Positions 34,727-43,761 of a DNA stretch of 64,000 nucleotides are shown here, piece after piece; position 1 is the stretch's first letter, and every line of letters starts with the position of its first letter. The stretch spans positions 186,001 to 250,000 of the forward strand of contig NZ_FNOK01000006.1 of the NCBI RefSeq assembly GCF_900106995.1. The letters run 5' to 3'. The position numbers and the translations under genes were made by a program. Source of the stretch: Saccharopolyspora shandongensis. Lineage in GTDB: Bacteria; Actinomycetota; Actinomycetes; Mycobacteriales; Pseudonocardiaceae. The notes beneath the pieces were generated by a model that was not told the origin of the DNA, did not search any database, and saw only the letters and a program-made list of their open reading frames with translations.

Positions 34727-36187
34727 ATGAAGGACGCTGATCGGAAGTTCGTCAAGTGGTCCGCCGGGTTTCCCCGGACGGCCGCGGATCCCGCGCTGAA
34801 GGCGCTCACCATGCTCGCCGACCACGGCAAGCTGTGGTTCGCGGTCGCGGCGGTGCTGGCGGCGAAGAAGGGCCCGACCCGCCGGGCGGCGCTGCGCGGC
34901 GTCGTGGCCATCGCCGCGTCGAGCGCCATCACGAACGCCGTCGCCAAGCCGCTGCTGCCGCGCCGCCGCCCGGCAACGGATCTCCTGCCGAGGCACCGGC
35001 GCCTCGCGGCGCCACCGGATTCCTCGTCGTTCCCGTCGGGGCACGCCGCCTCGGCCGCGGCGTTCACCACCGCCGTCTGCATGGAATCCCCCGCGGTCGG
35101 CGCGGTCATCGCCCCCGTCGCCGCGGCGGTCGCCTACTCCCGCGTCCACACCGGGGTGCACTGGCCGACCGACGTCGCCGTCGGAGCGGCCATCGGCGTC
35201 GGCGTCGGCCTGGCCACCCGGCGGTGGTGGCCGGTGCGCCCGGCCACCCCGGCGCTGGCGCGGCCGAGCGAGCACGTCGCCGAGATGACCGCGGGAGACG
35301 GCTTGGCGCTGCTGGTCAACTCCGCGTCCGGCGAGCCCGACCACGACCCGTCCGCCGAGCTGACCGCGCTGTGGCCGGCAGCGAAGCTCCTGCATCCGGA
35401 TCCGGAAGGCGATCTGGTCGCGGAGCTCCACCGCGAACTCGACGCGGCCGACGGGGTGCACGCGCTGGCCGTCGCGGGCGGCGACGGCACGGTCGCCGCC
35501 GCGGCATCCGTGGCCGCCGTCCGCGAGCTCCCGCTCGCCGTCGTCCCCACCGGCACGCTGAACCACTTCGCCCGCGATCTCGGGGTGGAGGACCCGCAGG
35601 ACACCGCGCGGGCGGTGGCGGACGGGTCCGCGGTCCAGGTCGGTCTCGGCGCGGTGCGCTTCGACGGCCGACCGGTCCGGTGGTTCATCAACACCGCCAG
35701 CCTCGGCGGCTATCCCGACATGGTCCGGCTGCGCGAGAAGTGGGAGCACCGCTGGGGAAAGTGGCCCGCGGCCGCCGCCGCGCTTATCCGGGTCCTGACC
35801 GAGGCCGAGCCGATCACGGTCCGCATCGACGGCCGGACCCGCAAGATCTGGCTGCTGTTCGTCGGCAACAGCGGCTACCAGCCGAAGGGCTTCGCGCCGG
35901 CGTGGCGCCCGTGCCTGCACGACGGCGTGCTGGACGTCCGCTACGTCCGGGCCGACGTGCCGCTGTCCCGCACCCGGTTCGCCTTCGCGGCGCTGTCCGG
36001 GGCGCTGTTCAACAGCCGCACCTACGTCCAGGAGGAGCGGGCCTCGCTGCACCTCGAAGTGCTCAGCGAGCCGCTGGCGCTCGCCTGCGACGGCGAGATC
36101 ATGGCCACCGGGCGCAGCTTCGACTTCGCCGTGCACGACGCGGCCCTGCACGTCTACCGCCCCGCGGAAGCGCCTGCCGCCGACTGA
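34727..36187 (+). CDS. Bifunctional PAP2 phosphatase / diacylglycerol kinase-like protein
   Basis: This 486-aa fusion has an N-terminal PAP2 acid-phosphatase domain with all three motifs (KPLLPRRRP, SFPSGHAAS and SRVHTGVHWPTD) in a membrane-spanning region up to about residue 170. A C-terminal DAGK catalytic domain follows with AVAGGDGTVAAAASVAAVRE and VVPTGTLNHFARDLG. The pair could remove a phosphate from and phosphorylate related lipids such as phosphatidate, diacylglycerol or undecaprenol. Such fusions are known in actinobacteria. ATG 34727 has AGGGG just upstream. It diverges from AfsR-like gene 2 across 66 bp. A universal stress protein gene follows after 60 bp. Confidence 0.9.
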   Translation: MKDADRKFVKWSAGFPRTAADPALKALTMLADHGKLWFAVAAVLAAKKGPTRRAALRGVVAIAASSAITNAVAKPLLPRRRPATDLLPRHRRLAAPPDSSSFPSGHAASAAAFTTAVCMESPAVGAVIAPVAAAVAYSRVHTGVHWPTDVAVGAAIGVGVGLATRRWWPVRPATPALARPSEHVAEMTAGDGLALLVNSASGEPDHDPSAELTALWPAAKLLHPDPEGDLVAELHRELDAADGVHALAVAGGDGTVAAAASVAAVRELPLAVVPTGTLNHFARDLGVEDPQDTARAVADGSAVQVGLGAVRFDGRPVRWFINTASLGGYPDMVRLREKWEHRWGKWPAAAAALIRVLTEAEPITVRIDGRTRKIWLLFVGNSGYQPKGFAPAWRPCLHDGVLDVRYVRADVPLSRTRFAFAALSGALFNSRTYVQEERASLHLEVLSEPLALACDGEIMATGRSFDFAVHDAALHVYRPAEAPAAD

Positions 36188-36247
36188 CCGTGCGCGCCGT
36201 CCGGGCGCGGCACATCCTGGGGGGCGGGCACAGCTGGGGAGGCCGTC

Positions 36248-36694
36248 ATGAACAGCGAACACCAGTACGCAGTCGTCGTCGGGGTGGACGGGTCGCCGTC
36301 CGCGGATGCCGCGTTGCGCTGGGCCGTCTGGCACGCTGGCCTGGTCGGCGGGAGCGTCACCGCGGTCATGGTCTGGGACATGCCGATGATCTACAACTGG
36401 GAACCGCCAGGTGACCAGAACTTCGCGCGCCAGACCGCAACGGAATTGCACCGCGTGATCAACGAGGCCCTCGGCGACGCGGCGGCCGCAGTGCACATGG
36501 AGGTGGCGCAAGGGCATCCCGCGGGCGCCCTCCTGGACGCCGCCAAGGACGCCGCCGCCGATCTGATCGTCGTCGGCAATCGCGGGTACGGCGGATTCAC
36601 CGGGGCGCTGCTCGGCTCGGTGACCCAGCACGTCGTGCACCACGCGAGCTGCCCCGTGGTCGTCGTCCGGCAGCCCGCGGAGAAGAAGTCCTGA
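36248..36694 (+). CDS. Universal stress protein (UspA family)
   Basis: This 148-aa single-domain protein has VVVGVDGSPSADAALRWAV at the N-terminus. Near the C-terminus is the ATP-binding VVGNRGYGGFTGALLGSV followed by THHVVHHASCPVVVV-like residues (read as TQHVVHHAS then CPVVVVR). The G-2X-G-9X-G(S) pattern predicts nucleotide binding. GGGGAGG lies 4 nt before the ATG. Usp proteins are induced under starvation or redox stress and act in the cytoplasm. A hairpin follows the gene. Confidence 0.9.
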   Translation: MNSEHQYAVVVGVDGSPSADAALRWAVWHAGLVGGSVTAVMVWDMPMIYNWEPPGDQNFARQTATELHRVINEALGDAAAAVHMEVAQGHPAGALLDAAKDAAADLIVVGNRGYGGFTGALLGSVTQHVVHHASCPVVVVRQPAEKKS

Positions 36695-36747
36695 TGCCCG
36701 CTACCCGGCCGCTGCGGTGGGGCAATCCGCGCTGATCGGCGTGAAAA

Positions 36748-36778
36748 GGGGCCGACCGGACTGTTCACGGCCGGCCCC
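36748..36778. terminator. Bidirectional hairpin terminator
   Basis: GGGGCCGACCG (36748-36758) pairs with CGGCCGGCCCC (36768-36778) with one mismatch. It separates the convergent usp gene and the YhgE/MMPL operon, 4 bp from the YhgE stop. Confidence 0.7.
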
Positions 36779-36782
36779 GGGA

Positions 36783-38738
36783 TCACGCGGTCCCGAAGTC
36801 GCCCCGCAACGCGTGGGCCGGGCGCAGCCGGGTTGCCCGGGCCGTGCGCCCGCGCTCGATGGCCAGGAAGGTCACCACGAGGCCGCACAGCGCCCAGGCC
36901 ACCAGCGCCGCGATCAGCCCGCCGCTCGGGGCGGCCCCTTCCACGACCGCGCGCAACGCGTCCTGCGCGGTCGCCGTCGGCAGCACCCCCGAGACCACGC
37001 GCAGTGCTTCCGGTACGGCGGCGACGAATCCAGCGGCCAGCATCAGCACGGCCACCAGCATCGCGCCGAACCGCCCGATTCCGCCGAACGCCGCGAGCGC
37101 GTGGTTGATCGCGGCGAAGGACACCGCGATCAGCACCAGCAGCGCGGCGGCGCCGAACCACTGCCCGGCCGACAGGTCCTGCGCGATCCCGAACACCGCG
37201 GTCACCAGCAGGCCCTGCACCGCCGCGATCCCGGCGGGGAGGGCGAACTGCCGCGCCGTGAGCCGCACGGACGACCGGGTCGAGCCCAGCACCCGCTCGG
37301 GCAAGGGCCGCAGCACCAGGAACGTCGCCATCGCGCCGATCCACAGCGCCAGCACCGCGTACAGCGACGGCCCCGAGGAGCCGAAGCCGAGGGTCGTGCC
37401 GTTCGCGGTCGTGACCGGGTTCGCGACCGCCTGCGCGAGCTTGTCCCGGTCGCCGTCCGGGTAGCTGGGCAACTGGTCCACGGCCTGGCCCAGGCCCGAC
37501 GACAGCTGCCCGGAGCCGTCGCCGAGCTGCCGGGCGCCGTCGCCGAGCTGCCGCACCCCGCCGGCGAGCTGCTCGGCACCGGTGGCGAGCTGGTCGGCGC
37601 CACCGCGGGTCTGCGAAAGGCCGTCCGCGAGCTGCGTCGCGCCGTCGTCGAGCTGGGCCGCGCCGCCCGCCAGCTGGTCGATGCCCTGGGACAGCGCGGG
37701 AAGTCCGCCGCCGGATCCCGGCGTGCGCCCGGCGAGCGCGTCGAGGCCGCCGGCCACGCCCTGGCTGGCCTGCTGCAGCTGCCCGGCCCCGTCGCTGAGC
37801 GCCCGCGCCGCCGCGGCCTGCCCCGCGAGCTTCTGGCAACTCGGCAGCACGGCGACACCGCATTCCTTCGCCGACTCCTCCAGACTCTGCGCGAGGCCGT
37901 CCAAGCCGGTATTGAGCTGCTGCACGCCCTGCGCCTCCTTCGCCGAGACGTCCGCCAGGGTCGCGGCCTGCTGCGGGAGGTTCGCGGTCTGGTCGCGCAT
38001 CGCGGCGAGGCCGTCGGACAGGCCGCCGGTGCCCTGGGTCAGTTGCGCCGCACCGTCGTCGAGCTTGCCGAGGCCGTCGGCGAGCGATTTCGAACCGCGC
38101 GCCAGCTGGTCGGCGCCGCCGGCGAGCTGGTCGGTCCCGCCGGCGAGCTGCTTGGCGCCGTCGGCCAGCGACGTCGCGCCGTCCGCGGCCTCGCCGAGCT
38201 TGTCGCCCAGCGTGTTGAACCCGACGTAGACGTTGTCCAGGTAGGTCGTGGTCAGCTGCTGCCCGAGCAGGTTCGCCGCGGTGGTGGTCACCGCGCGGCT
38301 GATCGTCTCGTCCACGAGGCGGCCGCGGTCGCCGGTGGTGACGTCGATCGTCGCCCGCGTGGCGTTCGCCGGGTCGCCGGAGAAAGAGGTGGCGGCCGCG
38401 GAGAAGTTCTTCGGGATGGTCACCACGGCCGCGTAGGTGCCATCCCGCAGGCCGTCGGCCGCGGTCTGCTCGGTGGCGAACTCCCAGGTGTAGTTGCTCT
38501 CGATCTCGTCGCCGACGAGCTTCGCCGACAACTGCCGCCCCAGCGGGGTGAGCTGCCCGTTGATCTCCACCGGCTCGTCCTCGTTGACGATGGCGGCCTT
38601 GACGCCGCTCAGCCGGTCCTCGGGCTGGCCCAGCGACCACGTCAGCAGCCCCGCGACGGCCAGCGGCACCAGCAGCAGGCCGACCACGGCCAGCACCGGG
38701 AGCCGGAAGCGGGACCGGGCCTTGTTCCACGAACGCAC
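36783..38738 (-). CDS. YhgE/Pip-family membrane protein
   Basis: This 651-aa protein has one N-terminal membrane helix (LPVLAVVGLLLVPLAVAGLL), a large extracellular region and five or so C-terminal helices. The extracellular part holds heptad-like repeats of the form QLAxGAxQLxxG, typical of the long coiled stalk of YhgE/Pip proteins, related to phage-infection protein and ESX-associated EsaA. GTG 38738 has AGAGG upstream. It lies 18 bp downstream of the MMPL-ATPase gene in the same operon. Related proteins accompany ABC-like ATPases and TetR regulators, which fits the fusion partner and divergent TetR found here. Confidence 0.88.
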   Translation of the reverse strand: MRSWNKARSRFRLPVLAVVGLLLVPLAVAGLLTWSLGQPEDRLSGVKAAIVNEDEPVEINGQLTPLGRQLSAKLVGDEIESNYTWEFATEQTAADGLRDGTYAAVVTIPKNFSAAATSFSGDPANATRATIDVTTGDRGRLVDETISRAVTTTAANLLGQQLTTTYLDNVYVGFNTLGDKLGEAADGATSLADGAKQLAGGTDQLAGGADQLARGSKSLADGLGKLDDGAAQLTQGTGGLSDGLAAMRDQTANLPQQAATLADVSAKEAQGVQQLNTGLDGLAQSLEESAKECGVAVLPSCQKLAGQAAAARALSDGAGQLQQASQGVAGGLDALAGRTPGSGGGLPALSQGIDQLAGGAAQLDDGATQLADGLSQTRGGADQLATGAEQLAGGVRQLGDGARQLGDGSGQLSSGLGQAVDQLPSYPDGDRDKLAQAVANPVTTANGTTLGFGSSGPSLYAVLALWIGAMATFLVLRPLPERVLGSTRSSVRLTARQFALPAGIAAVQGLLVTAVFGIAQDLSAGQWFGAAALLVLIAVSFAAINHALAAFGGIGRFGAMLVAVLMLAAGFVAAVPEALRVVSGVLPTATAQDALRAVVEGAAPSGGLIAALVAWALCGLVVTFLAIERGRTARATRLRPAHALRGDFGTA

Positions 38739-38756
38739 TGCGATTACCTCTGCTTT

Positions 38757-41459
38757 CTAGCGGATCGCGCCGGAGAGGGTGCGGGGTTGCCCGGCCGCGC
38801 GGAGATCGGTGGCGGTGGCCCACGGCGACTCCGGCAGGACGTCGCCCACCTCGGCCAGGCCGGTGGTGCCCGCGACCACGGTGATGCCGGTTCCGGCGAG
38901 CAGGCCCCGGATCGCCCGCCGCTCGCCGGGGTCGGAAACCCGGTCGGTGCGGTCGAGGACGAGCACGACAGGTTCTTCGCGGAGCGCCAGCCGAACCGCT
39001 TCCGAGCCGCCCTCGCCCGCGTCGACGTAGGCGACCTGCGAGCGCACCGCCGAGGCCCGCGCGGGCAGGACGCGGCCGAGCACCTTCAACTTGCCCGCGT
39101 CCGGCTTCAGCCGTCCGGACAGGGTGAGCAGCAGCGCCGTCACCGCAGGCTCCGCACCGCCGCGGACGACGTGCACTCCTCGACGTGGCAGGAAGAATCC
39201 GACGCCCGCGTAGATCTGGCGGCCCGAGGACGGGTCGGCCAGCCGCAGCCCGTCGCAGGCGATCGCGTCGTCGGCGCCCGGCCGCGGCCAGTCCGCCAGC
39301 GCCAGCTCCGCGCGGAGGTTCTCGCCTTCCACGTCGAAGGACGGCAGCACGCGGTTCAGCCGCCGCGGCATCCACCACGCCTTGTCGCCCATCAGCGCGA
39401 GCACGGCGGGCACCAGCGTCATGCGCACGATGAAGGCGTCGACGAACACGCCGACCGCGAGCCCGAGCGCGATGGGCTTGATGTTCGCATCGCCCTCCGG
39501 GACGAACGCGATGAACACCGCGAACATGATCATCGCCGCGGCCGTCACGACCCGCGCCGAGGAGACGAAACCGGAGTTGATCGCGCCGCGCGCGTCACCG
39601 GTGTGCACGAACTCCTCGCGCATCCGGGCGACCAGGAACACCTCGTAGTCCATGGCCAGTCCGAACAGGACACCCATCAGCACGATCGGCATGAAGCTGA
39701 TCACCGGGCCGGTGTTCTCGACGTTGAACGCGCCGGCCAGCCAGCCGTCCTGGAACACCAGCTTCACCACGCCCAGGGAGGCGCCGATGCTCAGCAGGTA
39801 GCCCAGCGTCGCCTTGATCGGCACCGCGATGGATCGGAACACCATCGTCAGCAGCACCAGCGAGAGCCCGACGACGACCACGCCGAACGGCAGCAGCGCC
39901 GAGCCCAGCTTGGCCGACACGTCGATGCCCACCGCGGTGAAGCCGGTGACGGCGATGTCGATGCCGTAGGCGTCCTTGAAGTGCCCGCGCAGCGACCGGA
40001 TGTCGTCCACCAGCTGCTTCGTCTCCGGCGAGTCCGGCTCGCCTTCCGGGACCACCTGCACGATCCCGGTGTCGGCGGTGGGGTTCGGGGTGGCCAGCGG
40101 CACGTCGGCCACGCCGGGCAGCCGCTCGATCTCCGCCTTGAGGTCGGCCATCAGCCCGAGCGGGTCGGTGCTGGTGACGATGTTGGCGGTCACGATCAGC
40201 GGGCCGTTGAAGCCCTTCGGGAAGTGCTCGTCGATCAGGTCGTAGGTCACGCGGGCGGGCTCGTCCTTCGGCAGCGCCCCGGCGTCGGGCAGCGCGAGCC
40301 GCAGCCCGGCGGCGGGCACCGCGGCGAGGCCGAGCACCGCGATCACGGCGAGCACGGTGACGACCGGGAAGCGGGTCACCGCGCGCACCCAGCCGCCGAA
40401 GAACCGCTCTCCGAAGGCGGGCTTGGTGCGCCGCTTGCGCGGGCGCGGGCGAAGCCGGTCGCCGGCGAAGCCCAGCAGCGCGGGCATCAGGGTGACCGAG
40501 ACGAGCACCGCGACGCCGACGCCGATGGCCGCCGCGACGCCCATCGTGGTCAGGAACGGGATGCCCGCGACGCCGAGCCCGACCAGCGCGATCATCACCG
40601 TCAGCCCGGCGAAGATCACCGCCGAGCCGGCGGTCGCGTTGGCGCGCGCGGCGGCCTCCTGCGCCGACGCTCCCCCGGCGAGTTCCTGCTGGTGGCGCGA
40701 CACGATGAACAAGGCGTAGTCGATGCCGACCGCGAGGCCCAGCATCAGCGAGAGCAGCGGCGTCGTCGCGGTGATCGGCCCGAACGCGGTCGCGATGAAG
40801 ATCAGCGTCATGGAGATGCCGACGCCCACCAGCGCGTTGATCAGCGGCATCCCGGCCGCGAGGAACGAACCCAGGGTGACCATCAGGACCACGATCGCGA
40901 TCACCAGGCCGAGCGCCTCGGTGACGGTCACGCCGGGGAGCTTCTGCGAGAACAGCTGGCCGCCGTAGGAGGCCTGCGATCCCGCGGGCAGGCGTTCCTG
41001 CAGCTCGTGGGTGATCTGGACGATGCGGTCCTTGGCGGGCTCGCCGATCGCGAAGATCTCGCCGTCGAGCTGGACCATGATCAGCCCGGCCTGGCCGTTG
41101 TCGCTGATCGCCCCGCCGAACTCCGTCTGGTAGGGCGAGACGACCTGGGACCGCTGCGGCACGGCATCCAGCTCGTCGACCGCCCGCTCGACCTCGCGCT
41201 GCACGGCCGGATCCCGCATGCCGCCCGGCGCCACCACCACGATCTGCGCGGAGGCGCCGCTGGTCTGCGGGAACGTCACGGACAGCCGGTCGAGCGCCTC
41301 CTGCGACTCGGTGCCGGGAATGCTGATGGAGTTGTCCAGGCCCTTGTTCAACAGGCCCGCCGCACCACCTGCGACGGCTAGGACCAGCAGCCACAGCGCC
41401 AGCACTGCCTTGCGGGCCGCGAACGCTCTGCGGCCGACGGAGTAGAGAAAGGAGGACAC
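38757..41459 (-). CDS. MMPL-family RND transporter fused to a degenerate ABC ATPase-like domain
   Basis: This 900-aa protein has an MmpL-type core (about residues 1-700, twelve helices, two external loops). The proton-relay Asp-Tyr pairs are visible in GLAVGIDYALFIVSRHQQE and GVLFGLAMDYEVFLVARM. After the last helix, residues about 735-900 resemble an ABC nucleotide-binding domain: LTLSGRLKPDAGKLKVLGRV after a Walker-A-like RGGAEPAVTALL, and a Walker-B-like VVLVLDRTDRVSDPGERRAI. The Walker A lysine and Walker B glutamate are lost, so ATP hydrolysis is unlikely. GTG 41459 has CAGGAG upstream. It probably exports a lipid or hydrophobic compound under TetR control. Confidence 0.88.
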   Translation of the reverse strand: MSSFLYSVGRRAFAARKAVLALWLLVLAVAGGAAGLLNKGLDNSISIPGTESQEALDRLSVTFPQTSGASAQIVVVAPGGMRDPAVQREVERAVDELDAVPQRSQVVSPYQTEFGGAISDNGQAGLIMVQLDGEIFAIGEPAKDRIVQITHELQERLPAGSQASYGGQLFSQKLPGVTVTEALGLVIAIVVLMVTLGSFLAAGMPLINALVGVGISMTLIFIATAFGPITATTPLLSLMLGLAVGIDYALFIVSRHQQELAGGASAQEAAARANATAGSAVIFAGLTVMIALVGLGVAGIPFLTTMGVAAAIGVGVAVLVSVTLMPALLGFAGDRLRPRPRKRRTKPAFGERFFGGWVRAVTRFPVVTVLAVIAVLGLAAVPAAGLRLALPDAGALPKDEPARVTYDLIDEHFPKGFNGPLIVTANIVTSTDPLGLMADLKAEIERLPGVADVPLATPNPTADTGIVQVVPEGEPDSPETKQLVDDIRSLRGHFKDAYGIDIAVTGFTAVGIDVSAKLGSALLPFGVVVVGLSLVLLTMVFRSIAVPIKATLGYLLSIGASLGVVKLVFQDGWLAGAFNVENTGPVISFMPIVLMGVLFGLAMDYEVFLVARMREEFVHTGDARGAINSGFVSSARVVTAAAMIMFAVFIAFVPEGDANIKPIALGLAVGVFVDAFIVRMTLVPAVLALMGDKAWWMPRRLNRVLPSFDVEGENLRAELALADWPRPGADDAIACDGLRLADPSSGRQIYAGVGFFLPRRGVHVVRGGAEPAVTALLLTLSGRLKPDAGKLKVLGRVLPARASAVRSQVAYVDAGEGGSEAVRLALREEPVVLVLDRTDRVSDPGERRAIRGLLAGTGITVVAGTTGLAEVGDVLPESPWATATDLRAAGQPRTLSGAIR

Positions 41460-41513
41460 GCAGACTCCTGTCGCCGGCCTGGCCGGACGATGTCGATGTC
41501 ACCGGACGAGAAC

Positions 41514-41565
41514 CGATACCGCGCCGTATCGGATACGTCACGGTATCCGATACCGGACCGTATCG
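41514..41565. promoter_or_regulatory. Three tandem TetR operators
   Basis: Three 18-bp palindromes of the form (C/G)GATAC-N6-GTATC(C/G) start at 41514, 41531 and 41548, a strict 17-bp period in which neighbouring sites share one base. They fill the promoter region between the divergent MMPL and TetR genes. Confidence 0.8.
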
Positions 41566-41634
41566 ACTACGATGGGGTAGGTTCCGGGCGAGTGCGAAAG
41601 ATCACGGAACCATTTGCGGGGAGGGAAAGTTCGC

Positions 41635-42339
41635 GTGAGCAAGACCAGGTCGGCCGCGACGGCGGGCGGCGCAACCGGGCCCGGCAATCGGGAGACGGCC
41701 CGGCGGGCCAAGACCCGGGAACGGCTGATGGACGCCGCGTACGAGCAGTTCTGCGAGCACGGCATCAACGGCATCTCCATCGAGGCCATCGCGGACGCGG
41801 CCGGGTTCACGCGCGGCGCCTTCCACTCCAACTTCGCCAGCAAGGAAGAGCTGTTCGTGGCGCTGGCCGAGCGGGAGAACCGGCTGCGGCTGGAGGCGCT
41901 GCGGGAGCGGTTCGACGTCGCGGTCGCCCCGCTCGGCCGCACCGAGGGCAAGCCCGGCCCGGAGCTGATCGAGGAAGCGCTCGCGGACCTGCTGGCATTC
42001 CTGCCGGAGGAGCGGCAGTGGTGCCTGCTCAACAGCGAGTTCCGGCTGCTCGCGATGCGCGAACCGCAGATCGCGCCGCGCTTCCTGGAGTCCACGCGCG
42101 CCTTCCAGCAGCAGCTGTCCGACATGATCGACGCCGCGCTGGAATCGGTGGGACTGCGCTTCGCGATCGACTCGATGCACCTGACGCGACTGCTGCTCGC
42201 CCAGTTCGAGTCGGCGATGCAGGACGCGATCCTCTCCGGCGACGACGACCCGGTGCGAACGGTCCGCGACTACATCATGCTCACCCTGCCACGCCTGGTG
42301 CACGCCCTCGCCGAGGTCCGCGAACCCGCGAAGCCGTGA
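41635..42339 (+). CDS. TetR-family regulator of MMPL/YhgE operon
   Basis: This 234-aa repressor has the TetR helix-turn-helix in TRERLMDAAYEQFCEHGING followed by ISIEAIADAAGFTRGAFHSNFASKE, and a helical ligand domain. GTG 41635 with GAGGGA 8 nt upstream is the start. It diverges from the MMPL-fusion operon across 175 bp that hold three palindromic sites, so it most likely represses the exporter and itself until a lipophilic ligand binds. The ligand may be the exported compound. Confidence 0.92.
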   Translation: MSKTRSAATAGGATGPGNRETARRAKTRERLMDAAYEQFCEHGINGISIEAIADAAGFTRGAFHSNFASKEELFVALAERENRLRLEALRERFDVAVAPLGRTEGKPGPELIEEALADLLAFLPEERQWCLLNSEFRLLAMREPQIAPRFLESTRAFQQQLSDMIDAALESVGLRFAIDSMHLTRLLLAQFESAMQDAILSGDDDPVRTVRDYIMLTLPRLVHALAEVREPAKP

Positions 42340-42426
42340 CCCGCCACCGAACGCGACCGTCGCAAGTGGAGAGACGGCGCCGTGAGCCGAACTCTGCGAA
42401 ATGCTTGAACTTCGCCGAGGAGCGCG

Positions 42427-42714
42427 TCATTTCGCCTCGTGGACGATGACGCAGAGGAACTCGCGCCCACCGTGCCGCACGAGATCGGCGTCGGACGACG
42501 AATCGACCGGCAGGTGAAGCGCCTCGAGCCAGGCCGAGCCCTCCTGGGCGTGCGCGGCGTCGTACTGCGCCAGGGCGTGGGTCCGGCTGGTCCGGATGTG
42601 GGCCAGCGCCAGGGCGGCCGCCCGGCCGGGATCGCGGTCGGCCAGGGCCTCGACGAGGCCCGCGTGCTCCGCGGCCTGGCGTTCGTACTCGTGGCCGTCT
42701 GTCTCGTTACAGTT
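42427..42714 (-). pseudogene. C-terminal remnant of FCD-domain GntR regulator
   Basis: On the minus strand directly after the esterase stop codon, and in the same frame, the sequence reads YERQAAEHAGLVEALADRDP followed by GRAAALALAHIRTSRTHAL and a tail ending FLCVIVHEAK before TGA at 42427. The EHAGLVEALADRDPGRAAALALAHI segment is the last helix of the FCD ligand domain, with its metal-binding His. No helix-turn-helix or start codon exists. The rest of the regulator has been replaced by the esterase. The nearby GTATAC-type repeats may be its orphaned operators. Confidence 0.65.
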
Positions 42715-43632
42715 CTACTCGAACCGGATCAATCCACGGCGGAGCGCGGCGAGGGTTTCGGCGATCTGACGACGGGATACGGCCGCGCTCGTGATCACGG
42801 CCGACCGGTGGAACGTGCCGGGAAACAGGTGCAGCTCGACCGATGAGCCGCCGCACAGCAGGCCGGAGGCGTAGGCCAAGCCCTCATCGCGCAGCGGATC
42901 GTTCTCGTAGACCGACACGTACGCAGGCGGGAGGCCGGAGAGATCACCGGCGCGAGCCGGTGCGGCGTAAGGCGGAACGACCCCGCCGCAGTCCGCCAGG
43001 TAGTACCGCCAGCTCAGCACCGCGTCGGCCCGGTTCCACAGTGGAGTGTCGTCGAACGCCCGCATCGAGGCGGTCTCCAGCCGGTCGTCGACCTCGGGCG
43101 CGTCGAGCAGCTGGAAGCACAGCGGCGGCCCGCCGCGGTCGCGGACGAGCAGCGTGAGTGCGGCGGCGAGACCGCCCCCGGCGCTCATCCCGTACACCCC
43201 GATCCGCCCCGCATCGACGCCCAACTCCCGGCTTTCGGATGCGATCCAGCGCAGCGCCGCCTCGCAGTCCCGCAGGGCGGCCGGGTACGGGTGCTCCGGA
43301 GCCAGTCGGTAGTCGACGGCCACGACGACCGCGGGCACCTGAGCGCAGAGGTCCGCGGCTTGTGCGGCGACCGTCTCCAGACCGCCCATCACGAATCCCC
43401 CGCCGTGCAACAACAACAAGGCGGGAAGCGGGCCGGTGACATCGGGCGGCCGGCAGACCCCGACCCGCACGGAGCCGTCCGGACCGGGCACCGCGTGGTC
43501 GGTCATGTCGACCCCGCCGGCCGCCGCGCCCGCGGCGAGCTGCCGCATCCGGGCGCGAGCCCCGGCGAGGTCCTGGATGTGCAGGTCGGGCAGCGCGGGC
43601 AGGGCTGCCGCGAGCTCGGGATCCAGGCGCAC
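42715..43632 (-). CDS. Alpha/beta hydrolase, hormone-sensitive-lipase-like esterase
   Basis: This 305-aa esterase has the oxyanion-hole motif LLLHGGGFVMGG, the nucleophile elbow GMSAGGGLAA, an acidic residue in VYENDPLRDEGLAY and the catalytic His in LFPGTFHRSA. These define the HSL (family IV) group that hydrolyses short acyl or aryl esters in the cytoplasm. GTG 43632 with GAGGGGGTGA upstream is the start. Its stop codon abuts the FCD remnant. It diverges from the Tat-exported amidohydrolase, sharing a promoter region with two inverted TATACCAAAT elements. Confidence 0.9.
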   Translation of the reverse strand: MRLDPELAAALPALPDLHIQDLAGARARMRQLAAGAAAGGVDMTDHAVPGPDGSVRVGVCRPPDVTGPLPALLLLHGGGFVMGGLETVAAQAADLCAQVPAVVVAVDYRLAPEHPYPAALRDCEAALRWIASESRELGVDAGRIGVYGMSAGGGLAAALTLLVRDRGGPPLCFQLLDAPEVDDRLETASMRAFDDTPLWNRADAVLSWRYYLADCGGVVPPYAAPARAGDLSGLPPAYVSVYENDPLRDEGLAYASGLLCGGSSVELHLFPGTFHRSAVITSAAVSRRQIAETLAALRRGLIRFE

Positions 43633-43761
43633 GTCGTCACCCCCTCGCCGACGTCACCGCATTGTCCGGCCGGCGCGGCCACCCGGGCCACTCAGCGCCT
43701 GCCCGTGGGCACCGCGCTCGCGCTCGCCACCATCGCGGCGCATTGCAGCAGGAGCCATAGG

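Noticed and set aside
31550..36643. A minus-strand frame of about 1700 codons extending AfsR-like gene 2 upstream
   Set aside because: The added N-terminal part is the antisense of the PAP2-kinase and usp genes and has no recognisable domain; the SARP winged helix starts at 34660.
37450..38250. Repetitive DNA in the YhgE gene that could be read as a tandem repeat array
   Set aside because: The repeats come from heptad protein repeats (QLAxGAxQL) in a coding region and are not a CRISPR or satellite array; spacers and unit lengths are irregular.
36717..41381. A plus-strand frame of about 1550 codons across the YhgE and MMPL genes
   Set aside because: It is the antisense shadow of two confidently recognised membrane proteins, with repetitive low-complexity residues.
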